The notes below the pieces were generated by a model. The model made no database searches, was not told the origin of the DNA, and saw nothing but the letters and a program-made list of their open reading frames with translations. A program made the translations under genes and the position numbers. Positions 62,027-64,000 of a stretch of 64,000 nt of DNA are shown here, in pieces (position 1 is the stretch's first letter; each line of letters opens with the position of its first letter). Source of the stretch: Roseateles depolymerans (GTDB lineage: Bacteria > Pseudomonadota > Gammaproteobacteria > Burkholderiales > Burkholderiaceae_C); NCBI RefSeq assembly GCF_003387155.1, contig NZ_QUMT01000003.1, forward strand, positions 770,233-834,232, written 5' to 3'.

Positions 62027-62665
62027 ATGACTGCTATTGCACGCCCCCCGGAAGAACTGCAAGAGGACTTCAGCACCCGTGAAGTGGCTCAGCGCCTGGG
62101 CATGGCCGTGCGATCCGTTCAGCTCATGGTGGACCGGGGTGAACTGCAGGCCTGGCGCACGCCGGGCGGCCACCGCCGCATCCTGCGCAGCTCCCTGGAT
62201 GCCTGGCTGACGGGCCGGGGTCTGGCGCCGACCAAGGGGGGCGATGCGCCCGCCGCCGCGGAAGCCGCCCGCAAGCTCCGGGTGCTGCTGATCGAGGACT
62301 CGGTGCACTACCAGAATCTGGTGGCGCTGCTGGTGTCCCAGCAGTTTCCGGAACTGGAACTGCACACCGCCAATGACGGCATCGGCGGCCTGGTCATGTA
62401 TGGCCAGCTGCAGCCGGACGTACTGCTGGTGGACATCCTGCTGCCCGGCATCGACGGGGCGGCGCTGGTGACCAGCCTGCGCTCCCAGCCGCTGTTTGCG
62501 CATTGCGAGCTGATCTTCATCACCGCGCTGGACGAAGATCAGCGCCAGCCCTACGCCTTTGCGCTGGCCGATCTGCCGGTGATCCACAAGCCGCGCCTCG
62601 TGGCCGACCTGCCGCCGATGCTCACGGCCGCCATCCAGCGCCTGAGCGCGACCACCACCGCCTGA
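62027..62665 (+). CDS. Excisionase/MerR-type HTH fused to a receiver domain
   Basis: 212 residues from ATG 62027. The N-terminal 60 residues form a helix-turn-helix of the HTH_17/excisionase (MerR-like) type: [20 protein letters not shown], then [19 protein letters not shown] linker leads to a receiver (about 83-205) with ED in [10 protein letters not shown], Asp127 or so in [13 protein letters not shown], Thr in FITALDED and Lys in IHKPRLV. HTH placed before the receiver is unusual for a response regulator. It is followed after one base by a REC-HPt gene, so phosphate relay between the two is likely. Confidence 0.85.
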   Translation: MTAIARPPEELQEDFSTREVAQRLGMAVRSVQLMVDRGELQAWRTPGGHRRILRSSLDAWLTGRGLAPTKGGDAPAAAEAARKLRVLLIEDSVHYQNLVALLVSQQFPELELHTANDGIGGLVMYGQLQPDVLLVDILLPGIDGAALVTSLRSQPLFAHCELIFITALDEDQRQPYAFALADLPVIHKPRLVADLPPMLTAAIQRLSATTTA

Positions 62666-62666
62666 C

Positions 62667-63488
62667 ATGGCCGCGCCGGTGCGGGTCCTCCTGGTGGAGG
62701 ACGATGCCTCGCTTCAGCGCTTCGTGGCCATGGCGCTGGAGGACCAGGACGTCCTCCTGGTGGGCTGCACCTCGGTGGATGAAGCCCTGCTCACGCTGGG
62801 CCGGCACGGATTCGACCTGATCATCACCGACCTCATGCTGCCGGTCCGCCATGGGCAGGAACTGCTGGCGGAACTGCGGGCGCAGCCCGAGCTGCGGCGG
62901 GACGCCATGCTCGCGGTGTTCAGTGCAGGGCTCAATGCGCAGGTCCGGCGGCAGCTGGAAGGGCTGGGGGTGGGGCGTTTCCTGGTCAAGCCCTGTTCCC
63001 TGGCGGAGCTGCGGGCCTGTGTGGACGAAGCGCGCAAGGCGCCGGGAATGTCCGAGGCGACGGACCGGCACGCAGCACAGCCGTCCACGCAGACACCTCC
63101 GCAAGCACCTGCGCAGACGTCCAAGCAGCCCTCCGAGCAGCCCTCCAAGCAGCCCTCCAAGGAAGAGCAGCAGGCGGACGCCATCGCCACCTTCTTCGGT
63201 GACAACACGGCGCTGTATGAGGCTTTCCTGGCGCGTTGCAAGGCGCAGTTCCCCAAGGATCTGGCGCAGGGACGCGAAGCGGTGCAGCGGGGCGATGCGC
63301 AAAGCCTGCGCCATCTGGCCCACAGCCTCAAGAGCGTGTTGACGACGCTCGGATATCCCGAGGCGGCCGCCACCGCACGAGCGCTGGAAGATCTGGCGCA
63401 TCAGGCCAGCGCAGATCCTGCCGGTCATGCGCAAGCGCTGCGGGACGCCTGGCAGCGCCTGGACGCGGCGGTCAGCCAACAGCTCTGA
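62667..63488 (+). CDS. Receiver-HPt phosphorelay protein
   Basis: 273 residues. The receiver (about 5-120) has ED at 11-12, Asp54 or so in LIITDLMLPVRHG and Lys in LVKPCSLAEL. A Pro/Gln/Ser linker with four 12-base units (SKQPSEQPSKQPSK) leads to a histidine phosphotransfer domain (about 178-270) whose phosphoacceptor is the His in LRHLAHSLKSVLTTLG. The stop of the HTH-receiver gene is one base upstream, indicating an operon. No sensor kinase is adjacent, so the signal must come from elsewhere, possibly one of the hybrid kinases in the window. Confidence 0.88.
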   Translation: MAAPVRVLLVEDDASLQRFVAMALEDQDVLLVGCTSVDEALLTLGRHGFDLIITDLMLPVRHGQELLAELRAQPELRRDAMLAVFSAGLNAQVRRQLEGLGVGRFLVKPCSLAELRACVDEARKAPGMSEATDRHAAQPSTQTPPQAPAQTSKQPSEQPSKQPSKEEQQADAIATFFGDNTALYEAFLARCKAQFPKDLAQGREAVQRGDAQSLRHLAHSLKSVLTTLGYPEAAATARALEDLAHQASADPAGHAQALRDAWQRLDAAVSQQL

Positions 63489-63802
63489 CGCAGCCGGCGC
63501 CGATCATTTCCAAACTGGAAAGAGTGATTTGGGCTGGCTGAGGATTCCGCCCCGCCCCGCAATGTCCGACAGTCCTTCCATCGCAGCCGGTCTTCCGGCC
63601 GCCCCAGAAGGAACCCACGACATGCCTGCCACCACTGCCCACCCCGGCCTCACGCCCGCCTCAGCCGCCCTTCGGTCTGCCGGCCTGTCGTAGCGCCCCT
63701 CGCGCCCCGTTCGTCCCCCCTCTCTTGATGCCCTCCGCCCCGCCGGCTCGCCGGGGCGGCGTGGCCCCGCTTTGCCTGCGAACCACCCCCAAGGAGACTT
63801 CC
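63489..63802. other. Intergenic region before the glutathione S-transferase gene
   Basis: About 314 bases. An inverted repeat TTTCCA (63507-63512) / TGGAAA (63516-63521) with a three-base gap could be an operator or a weak hairpin after the REC-HPt gene. A 43-codon open frame at 63562-63693 has no ribosome-binding site and is not supported. Confidence 0.45.
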
Positions 63803-64000
63803 ATGACCACCCCCACGCCTTCCGTCACCCCTTCCCTCACGCTGCACCACTTCGCCCTGTCGGGCCACTCGCATCGTGTGCAGCTCATGCTGTCGCTGCT
63901 GGACCTGCCGCACGAGATCGTGCCCGTCAACCTGCGCAAGGGCGAGCACAAGTCCGAAGCCTTCCTCCGGTTCAACCCCTTCGGCCAGGTGCCGGTGCTG
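63803..64000 (+). CDS. Glutathione S-transferase, N-terminal part (cut by window end)
   Basis: 66 codons are visible from ATG 63803, preceded by AAGGAG. The sequence [20 protein letters not shown] followed by [15 protein letters not shown] and [13 protein letters not shown] is the thioredoxin-like N-terminal domain of bacterial GSTs, including the conserved cis-Pro in QVPVL. The catalytic residue in this class is likely the Ser in LSGHSHR. The C-terminal helical domain lies beyond the window. Confidence 0.9.
   Translation, partial: MTTPTPSVTPSLTLHHFALSGHSHRVQLMLSLLDLPHEIVPVNLRKGEHKSEAFLRFNPFGQVPVL

Noticed and set aside
1-64000. rRNA, tRNA or replication-origin features
   Set aside because: No rRNA segment, cloverleaf-bearing gap or DnaA-box cluster could be recognised by reading; small tRNA-like folds cannot be fully excluded without a covariance search.

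Overview
The window reads as a high-GC beta-proteobacterial chromosome, most likely Burkholderiales (Roseateles/Mitsuaria/Rubrivivax-like). This rests on codon use, the gene families (indolepyruvate ferredoxin oxidoreductase beside an Lrp regulator, DUF2167, DUF1304, KPN_02809-type zinc peptidase, b561 plus YceI pairs) and very long antisense ORFs typical of high-GC DNA. The assignment is inference; no rRNA or tRNA gene was seen to anchor it.

Bases 1-9400 are an accessory segment with visibly lower GC and many short or orphan genes. It holds a TrlF-type PHP/ATPase protein, a frameshifted AraC remnant, an FCP1/SCP-like HAD phosphatase, an IS3-family transposase remnant, a run of small unrecognised genes, and a two-TM protein with a DpnII/MboI-like nuclease domain. 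The nuclease gene sits between two copies of an approximately 600-bp direct repeat. The repeat is the 3' end of the neighbouring giant adhesin gene together with its terminator.

Bases 9401-21170 are a two-partner secretion locus on the minus strand: a ShlB/FhaC-type transporter followed by a 2179-residue exoprotein with six YDG-type repeats. Divergent from it are a receiver-AraC regulator and a 7TMR-DISM histidine kinase, plausible regulators of the locus.

Bases 21135-39155 are mostly core or metabolic genes: a methyltransferase, membrane proteins, an S1C-type lipoprotein protease, an Lrp/AsnC regulator divergent from a 1185-residue indolepyruvate ferredoxin oxidoreductase, DUF2167, CYTH-CHAD, and a compact minus-strand cluster of hybrid kinase, GMC oxidoreductase/alpha-beta hydrolase fusion, and PhoD-like phosphatase with overlapping reading frames. 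Bases 39272-43265 encode a PAS/HisKA_2 kinase overlapping a REC-PAS-GGDEF-EAL protein. Upstream is a gene-poor kilobase with phased CATTGC motifs.

Bases 44328-64000 contain a b561-YceI-YceI operon, a LytS-type kinase/membrane protein/LytTR regulator set, an O-antigen-ligase-like protein with lysoplasmalogenase, Rep-type helicase, DUF1304, an amino-acid-binding-type periplasmic protein, a membrane-anchored pseudokinase, an S9 peptidase, a neutral zinc peptidase, two consecutive receiver proteins (HTH-REC and REC-HPt), and the start of a glutathione S-transferase. Signal transduction is strikingly dense across the window.
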